Under the pieces are notes generated by a model. That model had not been told where the DNA came from. It did not search any database and saw only the letters and a list, made by a program, of their open reading frames with translations. Position numbers and translations under genes: made by a program. Shown in pieces: positions 32,881-42,028 of a DNA stretch of 64,000 nucleotides. The DNA lies in contig JAJOZX010002583.1 of NCBI GenBank assembly GCA_023014485.1, positions 1 to 64,000 of the forward strand, written 5' to 3'. Source of the stretch: Bathynomus jamesi. Its lineage: Eukaryota; Arthropoda; Malacostraca; Isopoda; Cirolanidae. Numbering within the stretch: the first letter of the stretch is position 1; every line of letters starts with the position of its first letter.

Positions 32881-33347
32881 CCCGATATTACTTCGCCGAG
32901 CAATAAATGACGGCGTTCGTATTAATGTCCAAAACTAGACTGCTCCGCCCAAACATCGGGTACATCAAATAAGATCCAATTTTCTGAAAATGGGCGGCGC
33001 CTGTATTTTACGATGTAAAAAGTCTGGACCGAGCGCAGCTGTGTCATTCTCTAACTAATTGTTTTGCTAACCTAACTAAAACGAATATATTTACCAGTAT
33101 GTCTGGTAAATTGTGAAATAAATCCGTAAGCATCTTGTCCATATATTTGTGTGTGTGTATCATACTTTTTGTGTATACTATATAGGTAAACAGTTTCTTG
33201 CGTAATCAAATTTTTGTATTATTTATTTTGAAAGGGTTGACGCGCAAATCCATAATCAGCTGGCGTAATTTGCGATCCCAGAAGTGTTTATTGACGGTGA
33301 CACAATGTAAGAGATACTTTATTATTGTAAATATTACTTTTTAAAAA

Positions 33348-33620
33348 ATGTATTTACTGCACAATTGTGTCTCTTTTATTCGAATTCTCTCACCCTGCTT
33401 AATACCAGTGTTTGTTTTTCAATGCATAACCAACGCTAATCTAGACGTGTCTGACATTTTCAGAGCTGAGGCAAGCATTCTACTTTTTAATGTCGCCGAT
33501 TCTGGTGCAATTATGGCATCGCAAGAGGTTGACCGCGTCTGTTCAGCCCTATCTCCGGAGGAACCTATAGGTGCAAAGGGAGCTGGGGACGTACCAGGCT
33601 GTTCCATCCTTGAATTGTAA
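33348..33620 (+). CDS. Arm-borne 90-residue ORF, unknown
   Basis: Contains LILSPCLIPVFVFQC-like hydrophobic residues followed by SILLFNVADSGAIMAS and PEEPIG. The inverted arm holds an 88-residue version (39768-40034) with a frame-preserving 6-bp difference. The complementary strand is also open (62 and 60 residues), so which strand, if any, is coding is undecided. No family recognised. Confidence 0.3.
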   Translation: MYLLHNCVSFIRILSPCLIPVFVFQCITNANLDVSDIFRAEASILLFNVADSGAIMASQEVDRVCSALSPEEPIGAKGAGDVPGCSILEL

Positions 33621-33713
33621 TTAGAAATATATACACATATACCATTCCATAAATGAGACTAAATTGTTTTTCTGTGAATGAGCTTAAATTGCAAATCTGT
33701 TTTCATTTGAATC

Positions 33714-33715
<2 letters not shown>

Positions 33716-33770
<55 letters not shown>
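33716..33770. repeat. (TA)n microsatellite
   Basis: About 27 TA units at the inner edge of the left arm. The inner edge of the right-arm side is also a (TA)n (39287-39352). Confidence 0.98.
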
Positions 33771-33774
<4 letters not shown>

Positions 33775-35360
33775 GAGGGCAGACAAAGAAACAGACAAAG
33801 AAATAGACCAAGAAATCCTTTCCTCTTCGCTGTCTGCAGACATCTTAGAATCATCAGGAAGCGAAAACCACACGTGGTGTTCAAGGATACAGAAACAAAA
33901 GGGCGCTTGTGTTTTTCCCAAAAAGGCCCGCGAAAAGTTAGGGTCTTATGAGCTTATATAAGGCAGAGTTCACTGGCATTCGCCCTCACTCCGCTCGTTA
34001 CGTCCCCTCGTGATTCTACTCTCCCCACGCAGCGCCATCATTGACCTTAGCCAGCATCAGTCGAAGTCACACTTCAACCATATACAAGAAAGAAGCAACA
34101 CTTGAGGCGACTCTACAATTCCTTTCTGCAATAAAGAACATCACTGCTGTAGGCGTTCCGTGGCCTCTTACCAGTTCTCAACCGGCTGTCAACTTTCATC
34201 CTCAAGGACGATGGCAAGGCTCACCACGCTACAGAAGAACCTTTCGAGCCCCAGGTCCGTAAACCTCTTATTAAGCCACAAGCCACCAAACCATTTCTCT
34301 TCACTCATCATCCACCACAATTCGATCGGCGCCCGTTCAACAAGTAGTTTCAAAAGGCTCACTACCGTCTTCAAGGTCATCCTCGACCGGCGAAACGCAA
34401 TACGGTCAACCTCACCTAGGCATTCAGTTTCCAAGGGCATTACTGCCCAAATATCAGTCAACCCAACAAGTAGGTCTTCAAGCTACAGAGTTCCATCATT
34501 TACGGTAAGCTCCTTTAGACTCGTCTTAAGCAATCCACACGAAGCCTACACAGTGTAATCGTGCGTCTCATTTAGGCTATATCCAAGTGTATGCAAGCTA
34601 CCTGTAAAACAAACTCTCTCGTTAAGACTGCAATAGGCCTATTTCAGGTGTCGTACCAATATCAAAGTTTTGTATCACCCTGTTGTTGTTTGTGATCACT
34701 GGTATAATTTAATTATCGTGCATCCTACTGTTTATACGTTCGTTTATGCATTTCATTCTTGACGGCCTAATCCATTTACTGTACCAACCGTACGGCATTA
34801 TTTCAGCTATCAACAGGCTTACATTATTTATTCTGTTCACTTTTGCATATCGTATTAGCCTATAAAAATTGATGTATTAATTAATCTATTTACTGTACCT
34901 ACCGTACGTGCATTAATTCAGTTGTCAATAGTCTTTCATTATCTATTCTGTGTTCACTTTTGCATATCGCATTAGCCTATCTAAATTAGTGCATTACTTA
35001 ATCTATTTACTGTACCTAACGTACGTACATTAATTCTATTATCAATAGGTTTCATTATTTATTTCTGGGTTCACTCGACATATCATTAGCCAACCTAAAT
35101 TAGTGTTTATCATCATTGTAATTACTCAACAATTAGTCTGTATAACCACATTTCTTATTGCTAATACTCAATCATAATTAGCATAGTACAAATGCCGTTA
35201 TATAATTGTTAATCACTATAAATACTGTTATTGAATTGTTAATCACTGTGAACAAATAATTGAATTATTTTTCTAATTAAACACAAAGCCAACAAGGGAA
35301 TTTTTCTCTCCTTATTAAATATTGTTTGTTTGGCTGTAGGTCAAGCTGGTGACCCCTAAT
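33771..35360 (+). repeat. LTR-like block with TATA box, candidate solo/relic LTR
   Basis: Starts TGTAGAGGGCAGACAAAG. It has a good TATA box (TTATATAAGG, about 33954-33963) about 190 bp in and closes near 35340-35360, where AGCTGGTGACCCC resembles a primer-binding site. No coding follows. Three tandem copies of a roughly 120-bp unit lie inside (34740-35110). I infer a retroelement LTR whose body is lost; the end coordinate is uncertain. Confidence 0.45.
34740..35110. repeat. Three imperfect tandem units, about 120 bp each
   Basis: Each unit repeats CTGTACC(T/A)ACCGTACG, CATTAATTCAG, CACTTTTGCATATCG and ATTAGCC(T/A) in order, with divergence rising across units. Confidence 0.85.
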
Positions 35361-36362
35361 TATTCATTTCAATATCATCATTCATAAATTATAGTAAGCC
35401 TACTTTCTTAGCCACATCAAATCGGTGATTCTAGACCACTATAAGTTGGTGATCCTGGAGTGACTATAAATTGGTGACTCCAGCCTTATCATTAACAATC
35501 AACCATTATCAATCAATTAACCATTATCATTATTATAGTGCTTTACTTTACACTATAAACCGGTAACATCAAAGTTGACGGTGATTTTATTGTGCAGGCC
35601 AAAATTAAATTACAGATCTAATTATTTGAAATTAATTGAAATAGCGCGGTTTTTTTTACAAAATAATTCTGTACTGATGTGCAAATTATTTCTTTTATGT
35701 ATTTATAGAACACTCGTTGGTTTTAATTAGCTTGATGCAGTGTCAAGTCAGTAAACTCCCTTCTTACCCAAGCACTTTATTTATTTCGGCAAATTTTATG
35801 TGAACCCCGCCTCATTTTATTTTGCAAGAGAAAATTAAATTACAGGCCTATTTATTTGAATTTAGTTTGAAATAACAGTTTTTAGAAAAGAATTATGTGG
35901 TAAATGCGCGAATTATTCCTTCTAAGCACAAATGATGAACTGTTGCAATGCGAAATTTTCCAGCAAACAGTGGTCAATGTTCGACTGGGTGCTCCTGCGA
36001 CAGATTTTTAGTTTTTATTTTAAAAAGTTATATTTCTGCGGACTACAGTTTTCAGTGAAAATGGTTATGTTGTACACATCACCTGTATGGGGGGAGAATA
36101 GTTCTTAATGAGCTGTTATAATGATGAGATTTTATATATAGTTGTGAGTTAGAACCGCTATTATTGTGATATTTTAGGGAAGCGGATGTTGAGGTAGTCG
36201 ATTTGAGTGTACAAATCCTCAAAGAGTGGGAGGGGAGTGAGAACAAAGAGGTGACTGTTCTACGTGACGATTTTCAAACTCGAAGTAAAACTAGGCGGTG
36301 GTGACCTACGCTCCGTCGATCAACAAATGTAAGTCACATATTTTTTAAATTTTTATTCCGTA
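35361..36362. other. No gene seen; one dispersed direct repeat
   Basis: Repeated TTGGTGA(T/C)(C/T)C words at 35380-35490 follow the LTR-like block. An imperfect direct repeat occurs at about 35605-35700 and 35822-35925 (AAAATTAAATTACAG...). No ORF with family signatures. Confidence 0.5.
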
Positions 36363-36862
36363 TTAGTTGAATAGGGTAAGAAGACTATAAAAACAATTTT
36401 CACACTGCGTGGATTTTGAAGTAAACGGAAAGTGCTTACGTATATAATTACACACAAACTTATCATTGGAATAAAAGTGGCACAAATCAAATAAATTTAA
36501 GAAACTTGAAAACCTATTACCTGTAGCCATGTATAATAGGAAATATAAGCTACACTGTCTACATACATTTGGATATAAACTTTGATGTCGCTGAGGATTA
36601 AACATAATCCGTGGTGCATGTTAACTGTTTTACAACTTAAACTTCATAACAACAGGATCTTGCCATAACTGCATTATGAGTGGATCGCAGCAGTAGAGAC
36701 ACTCCCGATTATTAAAATACACTGCAAATCAATGAATACCATTTCCTCCGGATAAATCTATATTTAGTATGCGCAGCAATCTTTCGTAATTGGAAGTTTC
36801 TCCACCTCATCCTTTGCATATGTCCCGATAAACTTGTCACCCGTGAAATAATCTTTATTCAT
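36363..36862 (-). pseudogene. Polinton adenovirus-type cysteine protease relic
   Basis: From ATG 36862 the minus strand gives MNKDYFTGDKFIGTYAKDE, like the start of the PRO proteases of Polintons and adenoviruses. After frame breaks, 36363-36605 gives VCRQCSLYFLLYMATGNRF and FYSNDKFVCNYI, matching the C-terminal region around the catalytic Cys (family VCGQYCLYFL). The catalytic neighbourhood is altered and the middle is decayed, so it is inactive. It matures capsid proteins in intact elements. Confidence 0.6.
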
Positions 36863-38203
36863 AACCCTTTGGAGTGTGACTTCGTCCATTATAACAGATC
36901 TAAAGCGATCAATTTCAATCAGATTGCAATTCCAGATAAAATAGAACGCTAATAGGGTTGACAGGTGCCGTGCCAAACTGGGGCCTTAATGCGAGTGTTC
37001 TATGTTGTTTTGGGCTTAAGTGGGTGTTCACACCTACACAACAGTCGGATGAAAGGTCAAAGACATATACATTTACGCGGTCTATAAAATCGTTCTGCGT
37101 CACGCCTGTACCAAAATGGCCACATCCATTGACACTCTGAACCAAATTGTGATATGCTTGTGTATAAAGAGAAAACTCGGCATCTGTAGAATACCTCGTC
37201 TCTAACGATCCCCTTACAGCCGAGCTGTTGACAAGCAGTGTAATATTTTTCAAGTCAAATTTTTTTAATTTGAATGGCGATTTTTATATTTACCACTCAC
37301 GGCATCATGGTCTAGCATTGCAACGATTAACTTTTTCGTAAAATTCCGAGTTACATTCTCTATCTGCTTCGAAGTTAAGCCTGAAGAGACCGTAAACATT
37401 TTCAATTGAACCCTAAACAGACCGTAAACATTTTCAATTGAACCCTAAACAGACCGTAAACATTTTCAATTGAACCCTATTTATCGGGTATTTGGCTGTG
37501 GCCCTCAGTAATTTTTTTTCAATTTACAGCTGCTTAGCAGAGCTTAGCTTCACTCGTCGTACCCGGAGGTACGTTTCCATAACATGGATTACACTGGTTT
37601 CGTAGCCTCTTCATTAGCCTCGTCCAGGTTTAAAAAAAATCTCCGGGGCCGTGCGAGCAATATTAATCTTCATATTATCAACGCCATTCATAAGCAATTT
37701 CTCCTGGAACGACAAATCAATGTGCAAGCGCCCATAACAGTCATAAATTTTCTTTTTAGATTTATTAAAATTATTTTTATGTCAGTTTCCGATTTATGGA
37801 TATAATATCCCTCATCCATCAAATAGGTTTCCTTTGCGTCTTTTGAACAGTTGAGTACATTTTTCAAGTAGGCTCTATAGTGGCTGTAGCTCAAGCCTGA
37901 TGAAATATTTATCTGGTTTAGATAAACGTCACACTGACTGATCATGGAATGTAAGAAGTTCGCCTCGGAGTATATAGCATAAGCATTTTCACAGTCTGTT
38001 CCATCTGAGTGTGCTATTCTCAGTTTGGCATATACAAAAATATTACTTGGGTCATAAAAGTATGAGCCTGCACTCGGTATATCGAATTCTATAGAAGCAC
38101 TCGAAGAACCAATAGTGTTTAACGAGTTAACTGTTATAAAGTCGGATTCGGCAAGCTCTGATTTGCAACATTCTATGCTGTGTGGGTGAATAAAACGCGC
38201 CAT
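36863..38203 (-). pseudogene. Polinton capsid-like protein relic (F54H12.2-like)
   Basis: ATG 38203. 37688-38203 (171 residues) starts MARFIHPHSIECCKSEL and includes FLHSMISQCDVYLNQINIS and YRAYLKNVLNCSKDAKETY, the conserved N-terminal half of the family annotated as F54H12.2-like in invertebrates. After a frame change near 37745 the coding continues briefly. 36915-37253 carries ISVLFYLELQS with LIEIDRFRSVI in the next frame, the family's C-terminal end. The intervening 37260-37600 is decayed. Several breaks; it lies directly upstream of the protease relic as expected of a virion module. Confidence 0.65.
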
Positions 38204-38241
38204 GACGATGGAATGATAATGTTACCTCTCACGTCAAATGT

Positions 38242-38640
38242 TCATTCGTTTATGAGAGGCAGTTGTGTACGTGCACGCTGTACAACCGTTGGCATCCAAA
38301 TTTTATCAGCGGACATGTTTAATACGCTGAACATATGGGCCAAAAATATTTCTATAAAGCCACAACCTCGATCGAGATTAATATGTCTTTTGTATATATG
38401 ATAGCTGTTGAAGTTAAATGGATAAGGCATGTCCGTATGTCCCACAACACGGTAAACATGGTCTATATCGATCGTGAAGTTCTCCAAGTTAAACTCTGTA
38501 CCGCTATGGGTAGTTTGCACGATACACTGCAAAATATAATCAATAACTTCTACAGACAGCCGTCTGTAGGGTATTACTATCCAAAAGTCATCTCTGTCTC
38601 CATCATTTAGCGCAGGTGTGGAGGTAATGTCGCGCACCAT
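38242..38640 (-). CDS. Polinton-associated ORF, unknown
   Basis: 132 residues, starting just inside a (TA)n tract and ending 38 bp before the capsid-like gene, same strand. It has DFWIVIPYRRLSVEVIDYIL and a Cys-Gly-Phe stretch, but I recognise no family. Position suggests an element gene, perhaps 5'-complete. Confidence 0.4.
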   Translation of the reverse strand: MVRDITSTPALNDGDRDDFWIVIPYRRLSVEVIDYILQCIVQTTHSGTEFNLENFTIDIDHVYRVVGHTDMPYPFNFNSYHIYKRHINLDRGCGFIEIFLAHMFSVLNMSADKIWMPTVVQRARTQLPLINE

Positions 38641-38713
38641 CTCGAATGATATATATATATATATATATTATTTAATTATATATATATATATTATTATTAT
38701 TTAATTATATATA
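38641..38713. repeat. (TA)n-rich tract
   Basis: Interrupted TA runs ending in TATA, directly abutting the CAGGGTG terminus of a mariner-type element. Confidence 0.95.
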
Positions 38714-39283
38714 CAGGGTGTCCGAGAATTATCTGTACAATTTTTGGCTGTTATTAAAAGTCAACCATGAAGTGTAGAAATTCCAGTGTTGTCCCATTTT
38801 ACAGAGAATCTCATTAAGTTTTTTCTGATACCACGTTTTGACAAGTATTTTAGAAATGTACGCGGGTGACAGACATTGATGATTTAAAAGCAAGAATCAC
38901 AGCTGCTATTGAGCGAATTGATGTGGATATGCTGCAGCGTACATGGCAACATTTGGAGTATCGATTGGATGTTTTGCGAATCACTAATGGTGCACATATC
39001 GAATGTTTGTAACAACGTTACTTTAATAAAAGAAACTTTTGAAAATACAGATTCTAAATAATCTTGTTTAAGAATTTTACGTGTGTTATCAAGAATTTTA
39101 TTAAAAGATGAAATTGTACAGATAATGTTCGGACACACTGGAATTTCTAAAAAACTTGTCAAAACTTGGTATCAGAAAAAACTTAATGAGATTCTCTGTA
39201 AAATGGGACAACACTGGAATTTCTACACTTCATGGTTGACTTTTAATAACAGCCAAAAATTGTACAGATAATTCTCGGACACC

Positions 39284-39286
<3 letters not shown>
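38714..39286 (+). mobile_element. Mariner-type MITE with about 135-bp inverted ends
   Basis: 573 bp. Ends CAGGGTGTCCGAGAATTATC and its complement; the inverted ends stay almost identical to about AACTTGTC. Left flank TA, right flank TG (altered TA). About 140 bp of transposase C-terminal coding survives in the centre (38873-39012: DIDDLKARITAAIERID, then NGAHIECL and stop). Non-autonomous. Confidence 0.92.

Positions 39287-39352
<66 letters not shown>
39287..39352. repeat. (TA)n microsatellite
   Basis: About 30 TA units between the MITE and a SINE head. Confidence 0.98.
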
Positions 39353-39357
<5 letters not shown>

Positions 39358-39656
39358 CGCCTCGGTGGTGTAGTGGTTAGCGTCGCTGACTATGAATCTA
39401 TCGGCCCCGGGTTCGAGAGCTCGAGAGCCAGTGACGGCAGCCGGCGCGCAGCAAAACCCAGCTGTTCATTCTTCCACACAATAAAGAAAGTGGTTGGTAG
39501 ATAAATGGGTACCCTGGGTGGCCTAGTGGTTAAGACACTAGGCTGCTGGTGGGGCGTATTTCGGATTCCACGTTAAACTGTAGGTCTAAGGTGGAGGGAG
39601 AACTTGACCTTCGTCCAAATGAGAAATTCGAGCGGAAGCTAACCAAAGGTTATATA
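39353..39656 (+). repeat. Two tRNA-derived SINE-like pieces
   Basis: Piece one (about 39356-39505) has an A-box-like GGTGTAGTGGTTAGCG and a B-box-like GGGTTCGAGAGC. Piece two (about 39510-39620) has TGGCCTAGTGGTTAAGAC and a weaker B box. Both differ from the 255-bp SINE unit. No functional tRNA fold with acceptor pairing and CCA context was found. Confidence 0.65.
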
Positions 39657-39767
39657 TTGTATTTGTGCATACGATTCAAATTAAAACAGATTTTGCAATT
39701 TAAGTTCATTCACAGAAAAACAATTTAGTCTCATTTACGGGAATGGTATAGGTGTATATATTTCTAA

Positions 39768-40034
39768 TTACAATTCAAGGATGGAACAGCCTGGTACGTC
39801 CCCAGCTCCCATTGCACCTATAGGTTCCTCCGGAGGTAGGGCTGAACAGACGCGGTCTTTCGATGCCATAATTGCACCAGAATCGGCGACATTAAAAAGT
39901 AGAATGCTTGCCTCAGCTCTGAAAATGCCAGACACGTCTAGATCAGCGTTGATTATGCATTGAAAAACAAACACTGGTATTAAGCAGGGTGAGAGAATTC
40001 GAATAAAAGAGACATAACTGCGTAGTAAATACAT
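39768..40034 (-). CDS. Arm-borne 88-residue ORF, unknown (copy of 33348-33620)
   Basis: Colinear with the left-arm ORF and shares FRAEASILLFNVADSGAIMAS. Shorter by two codons; substitutions include SPEE to PPEE. Coding status is undecided because the reverse strand is open as well. Confidence 0.3.
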   Translation of the reverse strand: MYLLRSYVSFIRILSPCLIPVFVFQCIINADLDVSGIFRAEASILLFNVADSGAIMASKDRVCSALPPEEPIGAMGAGDVPGCSILEL

Positions 40035-40322
40035 TTTTTAAAAAGTAATATTTACAATAATAAAGTATCTCTTACATTGTGTCACCGTCAATAAACACTT
40101 CTGGGGTGGCAAACTGCGCCAACTGATTATGGATTTGAGCGTCAACCCTCTCAAAATAAATAACACACAAAAAATATGATACACACACACACACACACAC
40201 ACACATGGACAAGATGCTTACAGATTTATTTCACAAGCGTTAGTACCAGACATACTGGTAAATATATTCGTTTTAGTTAGGTAGCAAAACAACTAGGTAG
40301 AGAATGACACAGCTGCGCTCGG

Positions 40323-40421
40323 CAATGTGACCATTTTTTTCAGAAGGAAAATACTAAAGAAATCGCCATATTTTACTAGCATTTACTAAATCATTACATA
40401 AAAATACTAAGAAGATACTGA

Positions 40422-40481
<60 letters not shown>

Positions 40482-41100
40482 AGTTTATTCCGTTTCAAAG
40501 ACATTTTTATACATTTCGTTATTACATAATTTTACCATTTCTTCTGTAGGAGTGAAGTTAGTGTTTCTATGATTTGTTTTTATTAAAGACACCTGCGAAA
40601 ATATCCGCTCAACATCAGCATTGGCTACAGGGATTGATAGTAGGCCTTTAATTAGGCTACACAAATTAGGATATTTTTGCGTTTTATTAATTTCTCCCCA
40701 AAAGCTGTTAATTAAAATGGCAGGATTTTTAATATGATATTCAGAGATTAGTAATAATTATGTAAATTTAAAAGTTTGGTCACTAGTATATAATTTACAT
40801 AAATGACCACCATCAATTAGCAAACACAATCATTTACTGACATCCGACTCACAGAAACAATGACTATGATGCAGCATATTTTCGTTATTCATAATTTTCG
40901 TTATCATTTTAAATTAATTGAGAGTATCATGATTTTTCTAAACTTCTATAAAAATAAAATACTAAATATTTATTGGTAAACATCCAGAATTTACTAAAAA
41001 ATTACTAAATATCCAGAATTACCAGAAAAAATACTAACTAATCAAATTTTCATGAAAATTTACTAACATAGTAATAAAAATACTAGATCTGGTCACACTG
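40323..41100 (-). mobile_element. hAT relic inserted in right arm
   Basis: Ends CAATGTGACCA and TGGTCACACTG. Flanking octamers GCGCTCGG (40315-40322) and GCACTCGG (41101-41108) differ at one base, an aged 8-bp duplication. The minus strand at about 40485-40660 encodes the hAT C-terminal end (VANADVERIFSQVSLIKTNH). A (TA)n tract lies at about 40430-40476. Confidence 0.82.
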
Positions 41101-41437
41101 GCACTCGGGAATTCGATCCCAGGGCCAGTGGAATCGTAATCAACGATGTTTACCACTATGCCATCGATGCCTAATCGGCAATTACCTGTTGTAAATTAGG
41201 TTAGGTTAGCTATTCTCAACGCTTAAATTCTTTAGTTTTAGAACTAATTTTCAGCATTTTGTCGGGTACCATGGGTACCCATTTACCTGGCATTCAATTT
41301 TTTTTGTATGGAAGCATGAAAGAATGAACAACTGGGTGAACTGCTTGCCGTCTGCTTTCGGCAGAATTCGATCCCAGGACAAGTGGAATCGTAATCAACG
41401 ATGTTTACCACTGCGTCATCGGGACGTAGTGGTAAAT

Positions 41438-42028
41438 TTATACAAAGGAATGGCGTAGTTCAAATTTATACAGAGGAATGCTTTTTCTGTCACTCTGTAT
41501 TTTATAATTGGCTAAACGGAAGCAAAGGAGAATTTGTACAAGATCTGAGACAAGATTTGGGCCTTCCATGAGACACTCATTTAACCTAACAGAATTTGTA
41601 TCCTTCAAACTATCATACAATTGTATGCTACTCTTAGTTTAGTTGTGGACGAGTCTTCTCTGTAAACTCTTCTGTGTGTTAAATAATGACAACCTCGTTT
41701 CTTAAACGGTTCATCAGTAACTTCTTCAATGAAACCCCTTTCTAAATGTTCTTTGAATACATTGTCGTATTGTTCGAAAAAATCGCCATTTTTAAGTTTT
41801 CTATAATTTTTATACAGATGTGCCTTAGCTACTTTCAAATTGGCCATTATTTCTGGACAAGGTATTTTCCAAGGCAGCTCCACATAGTATTGATTGTCTC
41901 TGTGTTGTAATGTATCCTTAAATTGTTCTGTCATCAATTGGTCTTCATGTGTAATTGTACTGTCCTTTATGCCAACTGATTCTAATAGTCACAACTGCTG
42001 TAACCTTTCATCCAATGTTGAGTCATTA
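41438..42028 (-). pseudogene. BEL RT start (third remnant)
   Basis: 41605-41937 gives YYVELPWK, NLKVAKAHLYKNYRKLKN and RGFIEEV; 41438-41620 gives SVRLNECLMEGPNLVSDLVQ, the fingers region preceding the first catalytic Asp. A frame break separates them. Coding ends at the outer edge of the right inverted arm. Confidence 0.82.

Larger units (their letters stand above)
32295..33715. repeat. Left inverted arm of Polinton-like region
   Basis: Inverted counterpart of 39657-41421. Shared landmarks in opposite order are the SINE units, CTGTGTCATTCTCTA, TTACCAGTATGTCTGGTAAA, the ORF at 33348-33620 and the run up to the (TA)n. About 150 bp (about 32872-33020) is present only in this arm. Confidence 0.85.
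39657..41421. repeat. Right inverted arm of Polinton-like region
   Basis: Inverted copy of 32295-33715, opened by a hAT relic at 40323-41100 with near-perfect duplication. It includes a (CA)n at about 40180-40204 where the left arm has (GT)n, and two SINE units (41109-41421) where the left has almost three. Confidence 0.85.

Noticed and set aside
33684..33921. ORFs encoding long Ile-Tyr repeats
   Set aside because: They translate (TA)n microsatellites; the same artefact occurs near 39290, 50950, 52460, 54310, 55780 and 56670.
39353..39430. Possible tRNA gene
   Set aside because: A and B boxes are present but a full cloverleaf with a paired acceptor stem is not, and the sequence runs into a SINE tail.
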